DNA from: an uncultured Bacteroidota bacterium
Lineage (GTDB): Bacteria; Bacteroidota; Rhodothermia; Rhodothermales; UBA10348
Length of the DNA: 54,107 nucleotides
Assembly: GCA_937877085.1 (NCBI GenBank)
Contig: CALEEY010000044.1
Location: forward strand, 1 to 54,107
Reading direction: 5' to 3'
The notes below the pieces were generated by a model, which saw only the letters and a list, made by a program, of their open reading frames with translations, was not told where the DNA came from and made no database searches. The position numbers and the translations under genes were made by a program. Positions 54,074 through 54,107 of the stretch are shown here, piece by piece; the stretch's first letter is position 1, and each line of letters begins with the position of its first letter.

Positions 54074-54107
54074 CCAATCCCTAATCTATCGATTTATTAT
54101 TAATGAG

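Noticed and set aside
1-54107. Defence islands, prophage, integrons, transposases, tRNA/rRNA
   Set aside because: No supporting motifs were recognised by eye in any frame; a dedicated tRNA and defence-gene search was not possible.

Overview
The window is a gene-dense chromosomal segment, probably from a Bacteroidota/Rhodothermota-like marine bacterium. That taxonomy is inferred from a T9SS-type C-terminal sorting domain, a DUF1501/DUF1800 pair, a carboxypeptidase-regulatory-like TonB receptor, S9 and M28 secreted peptidases, and many lipobox proteins. About 45 CDSs are supportable. They are mostly transporters (AbgT, NhaC, PnuC), exported peptidases and hydrolases, GNAT acetyltransferases, desaturases, a sulfatase beside a large glycosidase-like lipoprotein, a c-type cytochrome/YceI/DUF5777 operon, PPK2, and an FdhF/YdeP-type molybdopterin oxidoreductase. 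I saw no rRNA, tRNA, CRISPR array, transposase or phage module. The items most worth a second look are: (1) a small membrane protein gene split at CCC-CCT-GA that reads perfectly through a +1 shift (36015-36399), followed by another interrupted mini-ORF; (2) a decayed di-heme cytochrome c peroxidase remnant at about 50628-50798; (3) a set of strong perfect hairpins inside coding sequences, including three within about 215 bp of nhaC; (4) GC-rich palindromes after genes that share a GGGGCGGGCC core; (5) an in-frame (GTGGGC/GTTGGC)7 repeat encoding (VG)7 in the N-terminus of PPK2; (6) a DUF4097 protein built from about eight T-S-H-G-D repeats; and (7) truncated gene relics between intact genes. 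All family calls come from reading motifs by eye; no database search was run.
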